Positions 37,069 to 49,559 of a stretch of 64,000 nucleotides of DNA are shown here, in pieces. The notes beneath the pieces were generated by a model that saw nothing but the letters and a program-made list of their open reading frames with translations, ran no database searches and had not been told where the DNA came from. Numbering within the stretch: the first letter of the stretch is position 1; each line of letters starts with the position of its first letter. This stretch comes from Gymnogyps californianus (taxonomy: Eukaryota; Chordata; Aves; Accipitriformes; Cathartidae): positions 31,867,001 to 31,931,000 of the forward strand of contig NC_059478.1 of assembly GCF_018139145.2 (NCBI RefSeq), in the 5' to 3' direction. The position numbers and the translations under genes are program-made.

Positions 37069-38925
37069 GTGAGACGCAAAGGGCAGCTCAGAGCTACCAT
37101 TTCTCAGGGGACTAAAGCCCGACCACGCACCACTTTTGGAAGATACGGCGGTACCCTGTCTGACGAGAGAGGAGCTGTAAAGGTGTGTATGCCACAGTCC
37201 ATTAGACCTTGTAGATGCGAAAATAAAGGGAATACTCTCCCAGACTTACCTCCAGATGTAGCTAGAGCTGAGTGATGGGTGAGGAATATCTAACGTATAT
37301 CAGCTGCTTTTCTTTCTGCAAATTGTCTGTGAACAATTCATGAGTATCTTGACTTTATCACAGCAGACACTGAATATTACCTGAGATTAGCCATTAAATA
37401 CTTTCTGTGAATACTTCCTAGTCTGTGACATGTTTCCAAGTATTTGATTGTGTAAGATACTCAAGTGGATTTGGTAAGACATAAGTCACACAGTGTATGT
37501 GTTCCTTGACTGGAAAAGACAATCTCAGAGTCAGATTTCTGGGGTGAACAGTCACAATTACCCATCCGAAATGTTCCTTCTGGAAACATTTTTCAATCCT
37601 CCTATCTCAGTGCTAACTGCAGCCAGAAAACCTACTGGCTAGTACATTTATAGATAATAAATGTAAAAAGAAAATAAACACCTAAAGCTGATTCACTGTC
37701 ATATCTAAAAGAACATTTGTGCAAGCTTACACAGTCCTGGGAACCAAACCAAACCCAGGCAGAGCAGCCGCCTTTGGAAAGCACACCTATGACTGATTTC
37801 AGCTGCTAAGCATGGACACAGGGACTTCAACCTCTTTCAGGCACCAACGCAGGAATGATGCGTAGCTAAACAGCTTACCTAGCTCCACGTTTGGGTGTGT
37901 GTGAGAAAATACTGAAAAATTGTGATTATCCTAAATATGGTATCCTCAAAACACATATGTAGCAAATTCCTCCTTTCTCTTCGGACCCTGCAAGAAAGTA
38001 GGAGAGAAATCCAGGTATTTTTTGTAGAGAACTGAGACTCCTGCAAATCCTCATTAAAGGCCACAGAGAAACCATAGAATTTAATATCTCCAATGTGCTG
38101 ATGCATTCCTCTTTGTTACCTGGAAATAATAAACCTACTGTGTACATTATCGGCATGCAGGCTATCCACGGCACACTCCAGGCATGCATCTTAGTAGGTA
38201 GGGATAAAATACCCAGGGCAAAGTAAGACTTTTAAACCCACATGGAAATGCTGGCTGGAGATTGCCAGCGATTTATATAATTCATTCTCCTGCCTTATAG
38301 ATGATGCATATCATTAATAAGCAAATACATTTGCCTGTAGACCGATACCTGAAACTCCTCCTGATAGCTACAACAGGCATGGGAACAAGCCCTAAATTTG
38401 CTAGTACAAATATAAATCTGTCTTTGGTTGAGCTTAATCGTACATTAGCCATTGCACAGTCTAAAGCTTGGCTCTCAACATTTTCAGGCTAATCAAGAAG
38501 ACAGTTGAGTCAAAGCACTAATAGTTCCTCACTGCAGAGAATACCATAAGGCATCATAATTCACCTGACTCCGCACAGTTGAGAGCGGTAAGGGAGATAC
38601 TGATGACTGCCCATGCATACTGTTGTGTACAACCACAGAAAACAACAGATTGCTTGGATGAGCAAAAATTTCATCAAAATAAAAAAAAAAAGGTCCGTCT
38701 GACTTTGGCTTTTTGATGTGTACACATGATAAAGGGTGGATGGACACTATTATGAAAAGGGGTGTTAGCAACAATGAAAGTCCCTGCGTGCACAGGATCC
38801 TACCTCTGTGCTCCAATTACCATGTGGGGACAACACTGTTTTAAGGGCAAATCTGCACTTCTGAACAAAGGCTAGTGAACACGATAAACACACCCTGCCT
38901 GGCAAACCGTTACATCTGCAAGAAC

Positions 38926-39022
38926 AATTTGTACATCTAATTATGAAAAAGACTAACAAAAAAATTTAATTTTTTTTTTTTTTCATAATAATGTACAAAT
39001 TTTTAATGTAAAATTTTTTTGT
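38926..39022. repeat. Compound inverted repeat around a poly-T core
   Basis: The outer arms at 38926-38950 and 38979-39001 share AATTTGTACAT and TTATGAAAAA as inverted copies, differing by a two-base gap between these two parts. A second, interlocking pair, ACAAAAAAATTT (38956-38967) and AAATTTTTTTGT (39011-39022), is perfect over 12 bases. The spacer holds a 15-base T run. The layout could be a tiny non-autonomous transposon or a slippage-derived AT hairpin. No clear target-site duplication is visible. Confidence 0.6.
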
Positions 39023-39954
39023 GAAAACAAAACACTCTTCTAGAATCGCTACGCTGTACACGTATTTTTGCCCAGCTATTTTTTAATCTTCCCTCACTGA
39101 AATTCAAACTCCAATAAACAAACTATTAATTGTTTTTCTTAAGCCCCTAAAAGGGCTTCACGGACCCTCACTGTGAATTATAACAGGCTGCGTAAGGCGT
39201 AAGGTTGTGCAAGCGCCCATCCCAGGTCCTTCCAAATGTCAGAGATCCCCATGTTTCTAGCTGCATCGTGAAGAAGTGCACAGTCCACAATAATTTTTAA
39301 GAGAATGCATTTTCAATTCCATAAATAATGCATAGGAAACACACTTTGCTTGCTACCTTGTGGGAGAACCGTGTTTGATACACACACACATTAAGGCTGC
39401 AGGGTCTAAGCTTGTCACTGAGGCAGCAGTCTGGGATGGATAATCAGCTCAATGTACGGAGATGAAATTCCCAACTACTTTTCTCTTAACATTAATGAGA
39501 ATTATATAGCAAAGGTCTGACTCTAAACAAGCCTCCCAAAGATGGCTAGTCTTCATCAGACTAGAAGCAGACACATGCCAGTGCTGTGCAAACACAGCCA
39601 GGAGGAAGCAAGACAAGAAAAACTTTTTAAAAGGAATTTTGTAGAAAAATGGCTAATCGTTCCAGGCCTGAGTGAAACACAATAATCCCTTACTCTGAAT
39701 TATTTTACCTCCCAATGGAGCTGATGAAGGAAAGCAGAATTTGAATGCTTTGGAAGATTTTCTACTGCCAAATGGAATGTAAAATCAGTGACTTTGGGGT
39801 AATTTTGTCAAGTTTGAGATGCCATGGCCAGGAGCTCTCCAACTGCTAGACAAAACAGAGATTAGTTCTTAGAGCTTTTTACCTAATTTTTTTCCCCTCT
39901 TTGCAATATTACATTCTGTGTTGGGACATCTGGTCCCACTGTGGGAAGGTGATA

Positions 39955-40110
39955 GAGTCTCCTCGTATGAGGCGAGGTGGTTCGGGAAACCTGCCAGCAA
40001 GAAGGTCTGCTCTCCATCGCTGCTTTGTCAGGGAGTTGCAGGATGCAGAGTGCCACGCGCCTTCCCGTCCAGAATTGCGTTAGGTATGAAAAATGGCCGC
40101 GTGTCACCTA
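39955..40110. other. CpG-retaining patch
   Basis: About ten CpGs in about 155 bases, against CpG depletion around it, with open frames in two phases on the plus strand (39901-40083 and 39918-40127). The translations are not recognised. It may be a conserved regulatory element or a fairly young insertion. No NRF1-like or other clear promoter motif was noticed. Confidence 0.3.
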
Positions 40111-43100
40111 TTGCTCTGTGCAATTAATCACTGGCTGAAAAAGACAGGGCACTAGTTACTCTCCAAATGACACAAACGCATGACTGTTTAACTCCTTTGG
40201 ACAAATAGGTCCCTTGGTTGAGAATGGCCTTCCCACTCGTAGCCAGGTACAAATAAACACGCAAAATACACAGCTAATCTGTCACCCAGAAAGTCACATG
40301 GAGCTTAAATGCACTGTCTGACAACCATTCATCTTTAGGAGACAACACCTCTACGGAGGGGCTTCAGTTCTGATCCCCTTTTACAGGGGATGTTGGATCA
40401 ACACAAAAAGCAGTCTACTTCACCGGTTGCTTCTTGTTTAAACAAATAAAGGAAACCAGAGTCAGGTCCAAAATTTCTCCTCACTCCAATCCCCCCTGAT
40501 CGTAGAGCATGACAGCTTAAATTGTTTATCATGAACTGTTAAAATGGCATTTCAAAACTAATCATGATTGTTTTGAGACAGTCCAGAATATAAAAACCTT
40601 CACCAGGGATGGGAAATTTCCCACTCAGGTCCTGCTTTGGATGTACCCAGCCAGCACTCCAAGTCGGGTCTTCATCTGACCATACCCAAAGTTCACTATT
40701 TGGCTCCAGAGCTTTGGGTTGCATCCAACTCTTTAATTACTACCAGTTTGATAACAAAAACAAATGCTGTCTGTCTGGCTACTAATTAGTCAACAATGAT
40801 GAAAAGAAAAGAAAAGAAAGCAAAACTTCTCTTTTCTGACAAGCTGTCATAAGGATATGGAGAGCACTAAAATAACAAGTTAGCTCCTCTACAGCACATG
40901 AGACAAAACAGCAGCTCGTTTCAAAGCATGATTCATACTGTCTTGCAAAGGAGCAACCTATGAGTAGATTATTATAGTAGTATTACTCTGCCAAGGAAAC
41001 AAGAGGCATGGGAGAGTCCAAAAATCTTCCTAGTCACAGTAGATCAGCTATTGGAGAGATGGTGAGAGAAGATGAAAAGAAAACAGTTTGCAGCAACAGT
41101 GCTGTCCAACATTGTAGCCGTTACCAGCAAGATAACGTGATTAAATGATGGCTTTTAGAGGTTTCAGAAAATGCTGTGACTTAAAGCAGTCATTTTGTGA
41201 ACAGTAACAGTAAAAGCAATTACATATCCCACTAAGTCCACTGTGGGTAAGTCATGTTCATAAATTTCCTAAACCTCAACGTACGTTCCTGAGACATCAC
41301 CACTCCATGCACAAAGGAGCACAGTGTGTATTACGCTCATTAAACCGGTTCCCTGAAACAGAGGCTGGAAGAAGCCATCCTTTTGCCTAGAGAGCTCAGC
41401 AGCTGAGCAGGAAAAGAAGGAATGGCATTGGCATCTTTTCTGCTCTCCACTCTGAGCTACCACGTCTCACCACAGCCTGCTGCTGCTCCGTGTCCAGCCA
41501 GCAGGACACATCATGCCACTTCATGTGCACAGAGGAGGACTGAGGCTTCCATGCTGCCAAGAAAATGTACAAAAATCAATGTGCCACGCAGCAGCAACCA
41601 TGAGACCGGGCAGAGGAAGCCAGAACAGTTCAGGATGTCCCACGAAGCACAGATGACAATATTTTGCTCATGTCAGTGGACCTCGCATCCTGCCCTGAGC
41701 TCCCTAGGAAGGGCCCAAAATGCAAAAGCTTCCCAGCCGCACTGGCTGCATCCCTCCGGGCTCTCATTTGTGAAGCAATCAGTTCCCTGCACGAGAGTCT
41801 GAAAAACCACACAAGTATACACCAAAAAGCAACAATTCCAGAAAAGTGAATTCCAGGCACATTGCAAGGAGGCATTCAGGGACCTGGCAGCAGAACAAGT
41901 CTGATTCAAGGTCCTGTGATGAAAGTGAAACGAGCTCACATCTCGCTGCTGTACATGCAGTTTATGAGCTGACATATTATTTTACATGGTACACTCACTC
42001 CATCCCAGATGAACATAGAGCAAATAAGCCCTTGAAGGATTCCTGTGAACAGTACAAATACTGGAATCAGATATGAGCAAGACACCAGCCTTCAGAAATG
42101 CAGATTGGGAATCACACACATCTACACAGATTAAAACCCACAGCATTTAAACGAAGTCACCATGTACACATCTGCCACATAGGCACATACAGGCTAACGT
42201 ACCACATTTTTTCTATAAAATTATTTCGGTGGTTTGTGGTTCAGCAGTTTGGGGATCAAATTCCTTCAGATCTTCCAGCTCCCTTGGCAAACTCCCAGAC
42301 TGCTTAACAGGAGGGGAACAAGGGCTGGAGGGAAGCCCCTGAAGCTCTTAGTGAAAATTGACTGTATTTTATATAATAGGAAGCGTACCGCAGTTTCATC
42401 TGTTACCATCCTGTAAAATACATTTAGTTTATAAAAGCTCAAATCCTCTTTATCTTCTATAAATGGTAGACAAAGGCCTTTGTTAATCCAGGTGTTAAAA
42501 CACTCTATAGCTGCCAATTAGACAGCCTTTATGCAACAGGAAGAATACAGATGAAATAATCTATATCGTGGGTAATGAACTTCCACTGAGGTTAGGACTA
42601 AAAACAAACACCTTCTGGGAAGTCATCTGTTGACAGACATTCAGAAGTTATTGCTGATACTCAATTTGAGAAATATTCAAAGAATTTCCAATAGGAATCA
42701 TCAAGCACTGTTTCTTACTTGACTACCTTATGGCAATATTATTTTAATTTATACGACATACTTTGTAGCGAACTCTATTCTGAAACCAAACCTGATGTAA
42801 CATATAACTGCTGCCTTTGGGAGAACAGAGGTAATGATTTCTTACCAAAACATCATTTTTATATGACGTTTCATAAGCAGCCAAACGCACAGCTAGAAAA
42901 CTAGGACCGCTGAATTTCCATCATTTTGGAGAACTTAAGTACAGACTATTTTGAAGTTAATATAATATTGACTTTCCAGCACTGATGATTGAACTGTTAC
43001 GATATAGTAAACGATCCGCTGTTAATATTTCGCCTTTCTTCTGTCCCTTTAATTTTTAAAGATACCCAAAGTTAAAGGATATGTGGTTGCAGAAACAGGG

Positions 43101-43410
43101 CCTGGGACTCATAAGGCTTGTGTTATGTTCCTGATTGCGACCTTAAATCTTTGGACCAAGCATTGCAATAGAAACTTTTTCCTGTTCATATCAAAACTAA
43201 AGCATATACATCATTACACCTTACGGTAGCTTGATTTCACAACACAGGTATTCCCCATTTGAATTATAATGAAGGTATACCTTGAGCTAGATATATTTTA
43301 TTTTTAAAAATCACTAGTTTACTTATTAAAAAAAAAACAAACATAGTCTTCAAAATCTGGTTCAAGTCCTTCATTGATCTCAGGTTTGTGGGCCCAGCTG
43401 CATTACTTAC

Positions 43411-43467
43411 CTGTGCAGATCCTTATGTGTTTGGTGAATAATGAGTATTTTACATTCCAGTACTATC
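43411..43467 (-). other. Exon-like segment, 57 nt, minus strand
   Basis: On the minus strand an excellent donor (CACAG/GTAAGTAAT) at 43405-43415 follows a 57-base segment that begins after CCTCCTCAG. One frame is open through it, the others have stops. The polypyrimidine tract before the acceptor is short, which weakens the case. No similarity recognised. Confidence 0.13.
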
Positions 43468-45377
43468 CTGAGGAGGTTTCTTCTTCTGAGACAGTGTTTC
43501 TGGCAAATTAATAATTCAGTGATGTTTTCATGGTGGTTCTTTCACCATTAGTTATTGCCCTGACTGGAAGAGACAAAATTTCCCTTTGGAGAAGGAAGAC
43601 TAAGAACATATCATTTAGAATCGCTGTCTCAAAAAAAAGTGATTTTCAAGTTCCACTGTAAATTTTTCTGCTTTAAATTACCTTTAGCTCTTCTGGTAAT
43701 CTGTCTACACTATTTAGGGTTTATATTTTAAAAAGTAATGATAATGGTAGGAAATGTCAGGATCTCAGGTAAATAAGGTTTTAAAAAATATCACAAGTGT
43801 AATAAAGACCTAATAATTCATATTTCATACTTACTTTTATTTATGTGCTTTCATAATTTCAAAGAGGCGAGGAGTTGCTGCACAGCAGCTCTGGGGAAGT
43901 TCAGGATATTGGCAGCAAAGGTACAAACCAACATTAACTGGTAACCCATATCATCTCCAACCCTGCTTTTAGTGCACACCTCTCTCTGACAGCCCATGAA
44001 ATATTTTGCTGTATCAGCGCCATAAATCCTTTTTCATCCCCTCAATAAAAGGCAAAACAAAAACAAATCGTAAGAAATGAAAAATAATTTCTCATGGAGA
44101 TGAACAAACACAGACTTCCACAAAGTGACAGTGTTCAGTCTTCTGAAAATGAATAGGTTTTCCAATATTGTTTTCCAAAAATACATTTTTTTAACTGAAA
44201 AGAAAAAAAGAAGCAAAAATACTTCTCATTTTTTAAAATTCTAAGCTTCTACAGTTTTATTCATACATTTTGCCAACTCAAAGAGCGAACAGAGTCCCTC
44301 TTCTCAGTGTGAAGCTGGATGCATCATTAATCTAAAAGTAGCTAAGCGCTCTGACCAAGGACAACTTCAAATTGAGAAAGCATTGGCTGTCAAAGAAATC
44401 TTCCCTATGAAATAAACCTCCTGAGATCCGATGAATGCAGACACTAACTTCAGGAAATTCAGTAAGGCTTTGTTTCTTGAAAACATCCCATCATTAGAAA
44501 GATGGACCACCTGCACCTCCGTATGCCTCCAAAGCTCTGCTCAAAATCAGCACTGTCAGTAAATTAAATCGGTTTAATAATGCGAACTTTTACCCCAAAA
44601 GAAGTGGAAGAGTTTCTGTGAAGTCTTTCATGGAGATTATTGGAATTCAAGGTTATATCCTGAAGTTTCCTCAAATAACTTGTGGTAAAAGCCAGTATAA
44701 AACTTTAAAGAAGTACGAAAAAAAGAAACGTCATCATAGTACTATAGAAACTCTGCATGACACAAAGGTGGAAACACTGGGCTTGCTGATTTCTAGCATT
44801 TTTATGCCAATGTTTGTCACCAACACCCGACTTAAAATAGCCTGTTCTGGCAACACCGCTGCTGCCATAGCTCCGTTCAACTTATCTCTTAGTGTCAAGA
44901 GAGAAAACAAGTTGATAGTGACTACAGATTTTTTTTTTTTAAATGTATAATAAAACATGTGAGTATGATATGTGTAGGAAAGGTGCAAGGGGATGGACAG
45001 TAAACAACACCAGGAACAAAAGAACAGGTTTCTAACGTTTAATGCAGTGCCCTACTAAGACGCTGTGACCTAAAAGGGTCCATTGCAAAGGGTTAGAAAG
45101 TATGTCGCTTCATCGGGCCACTTCTGTTTTTAGGCCCTCTTCTGAGACTGCTGATAAGCACAGCAATTAATGACACCTTTTTTAGAAGATCTGAGGAGAG
45201 GAACACCGTTGCACGGGGAGCTGGAGTGAGGCCAGCATGCCCGCTGCCATCAGCCTCTGAGCAGGCTGCAGGCTGCTGTCGTCAAGAGTCTGAATTTGAA
45301 CTGGATACCCAGAACGTAAATGTTCCTCTCCCATGTGAGCACCTAATGCTTGCTCCTATCTTTTCTTCTTTTCAAAG

Positions 45378-45415
45378 ATCTTTTCCGATGGGTCACGTGT
45401 TAATACACAATCCAG
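45378..45415 (+). other. Micro-exon-like segment, 38 nt
   Basis: The acceptor has a long, nearly pure pyrimidine tract (CTATCTTTTCTTCTTTTCAAAG) and the donor is CCAG/GTAAGAAG, both close to consensus. The 38-base segment is open in two of three frames and contains a CACGTG E-box. This is the best-balanced exon signal pair I found in the window. Because 38 is not a multiple of three it would shift frame if skipped, so a non-coding or UTR exon is as likely as a coding one. Confidence 0.25.
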
Positions 45416-45419
45416 GTAA

Positions 45420-48400
45420 GAAGTGTCGTTATTTCCACCTACACCATTCCCTATGAGCTTCTGTAGACAGCCTGAAGAGGCGAATCGACATCTCACAGTA
45501 TCTTCATAAATACTTTAAGTGCCCATCTAAGCTTTCAGTGGGATTTATAGTTAACTCATTTGATATTTAAAAAAATATGCCCCATAAACATCTGGTATTC
45601 TTTAAAATCTGGTCCTGAGTAACTATATTAGCTGATAATTCTCAAATACATAGGACTTCGCTACCCAGCACCAGAGTTTCCTCCCTGTACCATTTGGCCT
45701 TTTGGAATCAACCAAACACACCAGCAAAAACACAGCACGCTTGCTTTCATTCAGCTCTCCCTAGTTATTTTGAGTCTGCAGCAAGGTCATCATACAAGTT
45801 AGCATATTCCAGTATGAAATATTCAAAACCAGGCAGCACAACCTTATCCTACAGACTTCTGAGTTTACTGGGGTCATTCTCTTCAATAAGCTGTATTTCA
45901 CATAAAGGTGCATTTTAGAGAACAGTCTCCTCATAAGTAAAATAAATAAATGATTCTTCTCTTCCAGAGAGATCCAGGACTGTAAACTCCAGGCTGTCAT
46001 GACTGATTTCCACCGTCAAAGTTATCAGGCCAGGTAGCTTATAATGTATGTGTTTTCATGACACCTGATTAAAGCTGGTGTCATCACAGTTTTATGGACT
46101 ACTTAAATGTGGCAATTTCCATTAAGTGTTTTTAAAAAAGCAATTAACAGTTTTAACAAGAGTTCACTAGTTCAAATCATTTCAGCATTGACTGGTAGAT
46201 TGTCCTCCTGGGTACCATGCTTGACATTTTCAATCTCTTAGCCTCTCACAAGTAGCATTTTGGCAAAGTAGGAGAGGAATTATGAACATTACTCGGTACT
46301 GCAAATATACCGCTTTTTAGAGGAAACAACAGACTAACAGCAAACCAAGGCACCATCAATGAGCAATTAACAAAACTTGCAAACAATGCTGCTAGGGGCA
46401 GCGTTTCCGCTAAAGAATTTGATCTCCCATCTAGCATGAAAGCAAATCCGTCTGCAACAACCCACCAAGAAAAGACAGGGAGGCAGCTATGTGTGAAGGA
46501 GAGCTTGAGAAAGACAGATAGCACCTAAATTGTTTAGCATGATTGACAGATTCGCAAGGAAAAACAAAAATCAGTGAAAATTAGAGTCTGCAGTATTGGT
46601 GGAACTGAAAGAAGATGATCAGGTTTTAGCAGGGTCCTAAACTGAGTGGAGAGCAAAGGGTCAGCAACGCAGGTGTCAGCCTGATCATTTGGAAGACATA
46701 CCAGAAATCAATATGAAAACAAAGCCTTCTTAGTCGTTAATTTTTTTTAACTACCCTTTTGCTAATAATATCTATTGTGTTGTCACAGTGCAAGAGGTCA
46801 GGGTTTTGCAATATGGACCAAGTCACCATTCAACTACTAGATTTGAATCTCCCATGCCATCATGGGATGAACCGCACACTCTCCACTGGCACGCAGATAT
46901 AGCGTGCCTTTACTAAGCACAGAAAATTTGACAACGTGAAAACAATCGAAGTAATACATCAGAGTACATTGTCCAAACTACAGCATGCCCTTCTGCTGGG
47001 AAACCTAAATGCTGCACCTAAATGAGATAAAAGGGAAAGAGGACCAGGATAATACCTTTGTTGCAGGACTACATCTACTCAGGAAGTTAGACATTGTTCC
47101 TCATCAGTTTGCTCCGTAACACTGCTGGCTACTCGGAGAAAGCGTGACAGCCCCCCAACTTCTTCCCCAGCCGGCTGCTCATCACAGCTACTGGGCGCTG
47201 CCCGTGACCCTCCAAAAGACAGTCAAAGCCCGAGGCCAGGCCAGAGACACAGGGCACTTCCCAAAGAGCAATAAACTTCTTCGCCCAAGACGGCAACCCT
47301 CCCTCAAGACTTCACTCTTCTTTTTTAAAAAGACCCCTTTTAAGGGTGGTTCTAACGCATTTCGGTGCCATTTATTCACTGATTTTTCAGTATGTCAGGA
47401 GAGAGCCCTGCGAAGGATACAGCATGGAAACGATCTGCTTTTCAGTACCTCCTCCTCATGTAACATAGGCTGGGAAGTCCCTGCAAGAGGGACTCATAGC
47501 TTTATGCTTCTCCCAGGGGGAGAGCAATTCCAGACAAACGTAAGGAAACAGTTGTTATTTCACAATGCTCATTTTGGCAATTTTCTCTCAAATCAACACT
47601 TCTTTCTTTAATTAGCATCTTTCCTAGCATCCTTCATAGAAACTACAAACAGAGAATGACGTTTCACTGTGGCAAACGAGAAGAAGAAAGAAGAAAAGGC
47701 GGGGGAATTGCCAGTGATTTGGAGCAGCAGGCGATGTTGTTCTCCTACACCTGGATTTTATTTGCACTGGGGCAGCAGGGCCGGCTCACCGAAGCAGCCC
47801 AGCCACAGGTCCGAGATGCCTGCTCTGTCCATACCAGCTGCTGATGATCCAGTTTCGTGTTCTCACCAAGGTTCACTAACACAAACCCATCCTGCAGCAC
47901 ATTTCACCACTGTTGTATTTTGGGCAAACTGCACTGTTGCTCATTGCACAGTCAACTTTAACTAGAGCTTCCTATTCCTAGAAAATTTGGGCTTAAATAG
48001 TTCACAAGGCTCAGTCATCTGTAAATTTCTCCCCAAAATATTTCAGCAACAAATCACACCCGACTAAGTCAGTTGCTCTACTCCCAACTATTTTTTCCAT
48101 CACAGTAAGACACAACTAAAAGCATACAAGAAAGTGGCTGTCACGCTAGTCTCTTGGGGAAAGCTGTTAAACTGTTAAGACAAACATTGTATTTGACTGG
48201 AAGATAACAGTAGTTCAGAAATAAGAACAGTTTTTACTATATGAAATTAAAGTAACATATTATCTGTTTTGCTTCTTAATTGAGACTGCTTTATATAAAT
48301 TAAAACAGAGGCTTTCCTAAGTTATCATGTATGCTCACAGAAGTATTAGTAGCACTTTTAATTAAGCCATGAAAAGGAATTTGTTTTCAAGGATGAGGTG

Positions 48401-49450
48401 GTTTCATCATACTCATTATGGCCTATTCTTAACAGGGGATCTTACAAGAAGCTCTCATTAAACAGCTGTTTGAAATGAGAGTAGGTTGATGCACGCCAGC
48501 TACTCCCACTATTGCAACATCATACGTACAGCTTAAAACAATTAAAGCTCTGCAGTGACCACAGAATTTCTCTATATTCCTCTTCACAATAAAATTGACC
48601 CACAAAATCTGTGACTGCTACTGAAAGAAACAATTCAGTTAACTTAACAGTCCAAAGACAGGTTACTTTTTTTTTTCCCCCCATCCCAAATCTTAAAGCC
48701 AGTGGGGTCTGTACATAAAAGAATAAAGAAGCCAGGCCTGGAGAGAGCTCTGGAAGTGTCACTCAAATACCTCATCCCTTCTCATTTTCTGTTAGCCAGA
48801 CCTTGCCTAGGAGCTGCCCACAGCAACAGCCATCAGTGCCTAGGTGCAAGGCTGCACCGTGCCCTCCCTTGTAACTAGAAAAACCAGAGAAGCAGGAGCT
48901 TGGAGGGCGGTACAGCCAGGAGCATCCGGGATTGTCCTATGCCTAAGTCTCATTCAGGACAGCGTGGCTTGCTCCAACAGCTTCCTAGTCATGTAATATC
49001 ACGTCCACTCCACTGAAACACAGAGAATACCAAAGTCTGTGGAGGTATGAAGGAATATAAGTGTCAGCACTTTAGTAGAAAACCCTGCTTCTTCTAGGAA
49101 AGTTTGAAATTCATTGGTATATATACTTCTCCCCAGCATACACTGGTTCAGATTTGAAGCAACCCCAATTAATAGAGCTCTATCAATGGAACAAAAGCAG
49201 CACTCATCCTACAGCTGACAGAGTACACAGTACTCCTCAGGATTATCCTGCAGTAACTTTCCCCATTCTTTGCAGAAAAACTCAATTGGGATTCCTTTCC
49301 TTAAAATATTTGTCATTGTGTGACACATTTCCAGGGCAAGCCCAGAGGCTGCAGAGATTGTGCCAGAAAGAAAGGGAGCGGCTCAGCTGTTACAGGGAGA
49401 GTACCTAGCTCTCAGGTAGCTCACATACAGCACTGGACACTTTAAAGACA
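45420..49450. other. Non-coding block, no gene seen
   Basis: No coding region recognised. A plus-strand frame at 47144-47611 (155 codons) starts at GTG, has its first ATG late and shows no domain. Frames at 47656-47965 are likewise unrecognised. The segment at 45490-45620 has a vague resemblance to an old palindromic amniote repeat that I could not confirm. Confidence 0.5.
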
Positions 49451-49454
49451 GTAA

Positions 49455-49550
49455 CTAGGTTTATCCTGTTACAGATATGGTGAATGTAAGACACAGAAAA
49501 AGAAACAGGATTTGTTTGAAGTCATTCAGGAACTCAAGGACTGTGCTGAA
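49455..49550 (-). repeat. MIR-like SINE relic, minus orientation
   Basis: Read on the plus strand it follows the reverse of the MIR core: TTATCCTGTTACAGATATGG, then a GACACAGAAA part, then GAAGTCATTCAGGAACT. This parallels the family's 'TTTACAGATG-GGAAACTGAGGCACAGAGA ... AAGTCA-CAGG' order. The copy is diverged but colinear, and the match is from memory. Confidence 0.55.
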
Positions 49551-49559
49551 AAATAAAGC

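Larger units (their letters stand above)
34350..45370. other. Non-coding block with scattered exon-like signals
   Basis: No gene recognised. The block has the palindrome near 35000, a small perfect hairpin at 35196-35213 (ATACTCT/AGAGTAT), donor-like GTAAGC near 36190, the exon-like segment at 37014-37068, the inverted repeat near 38926-39022, a CpG-retaining patch at 39955-40110, an AAAAG run at 40801-40820 and the minus-strand exon-like segment at 43411-43467. Open frames at 41422-41975 are on both strands and unrecognised. Confidence 0.5.

Noticed and set aside
45490..45620. Possible old palindromic amniote repeat
   Set aside because: Only short disconnected pieces fit; no inverted ends could be matched.
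47144..47611. 155-codon open frame on plus
   Set aside because: GTG start, late ATG, locally GC-richer DNA, no family resemblance.
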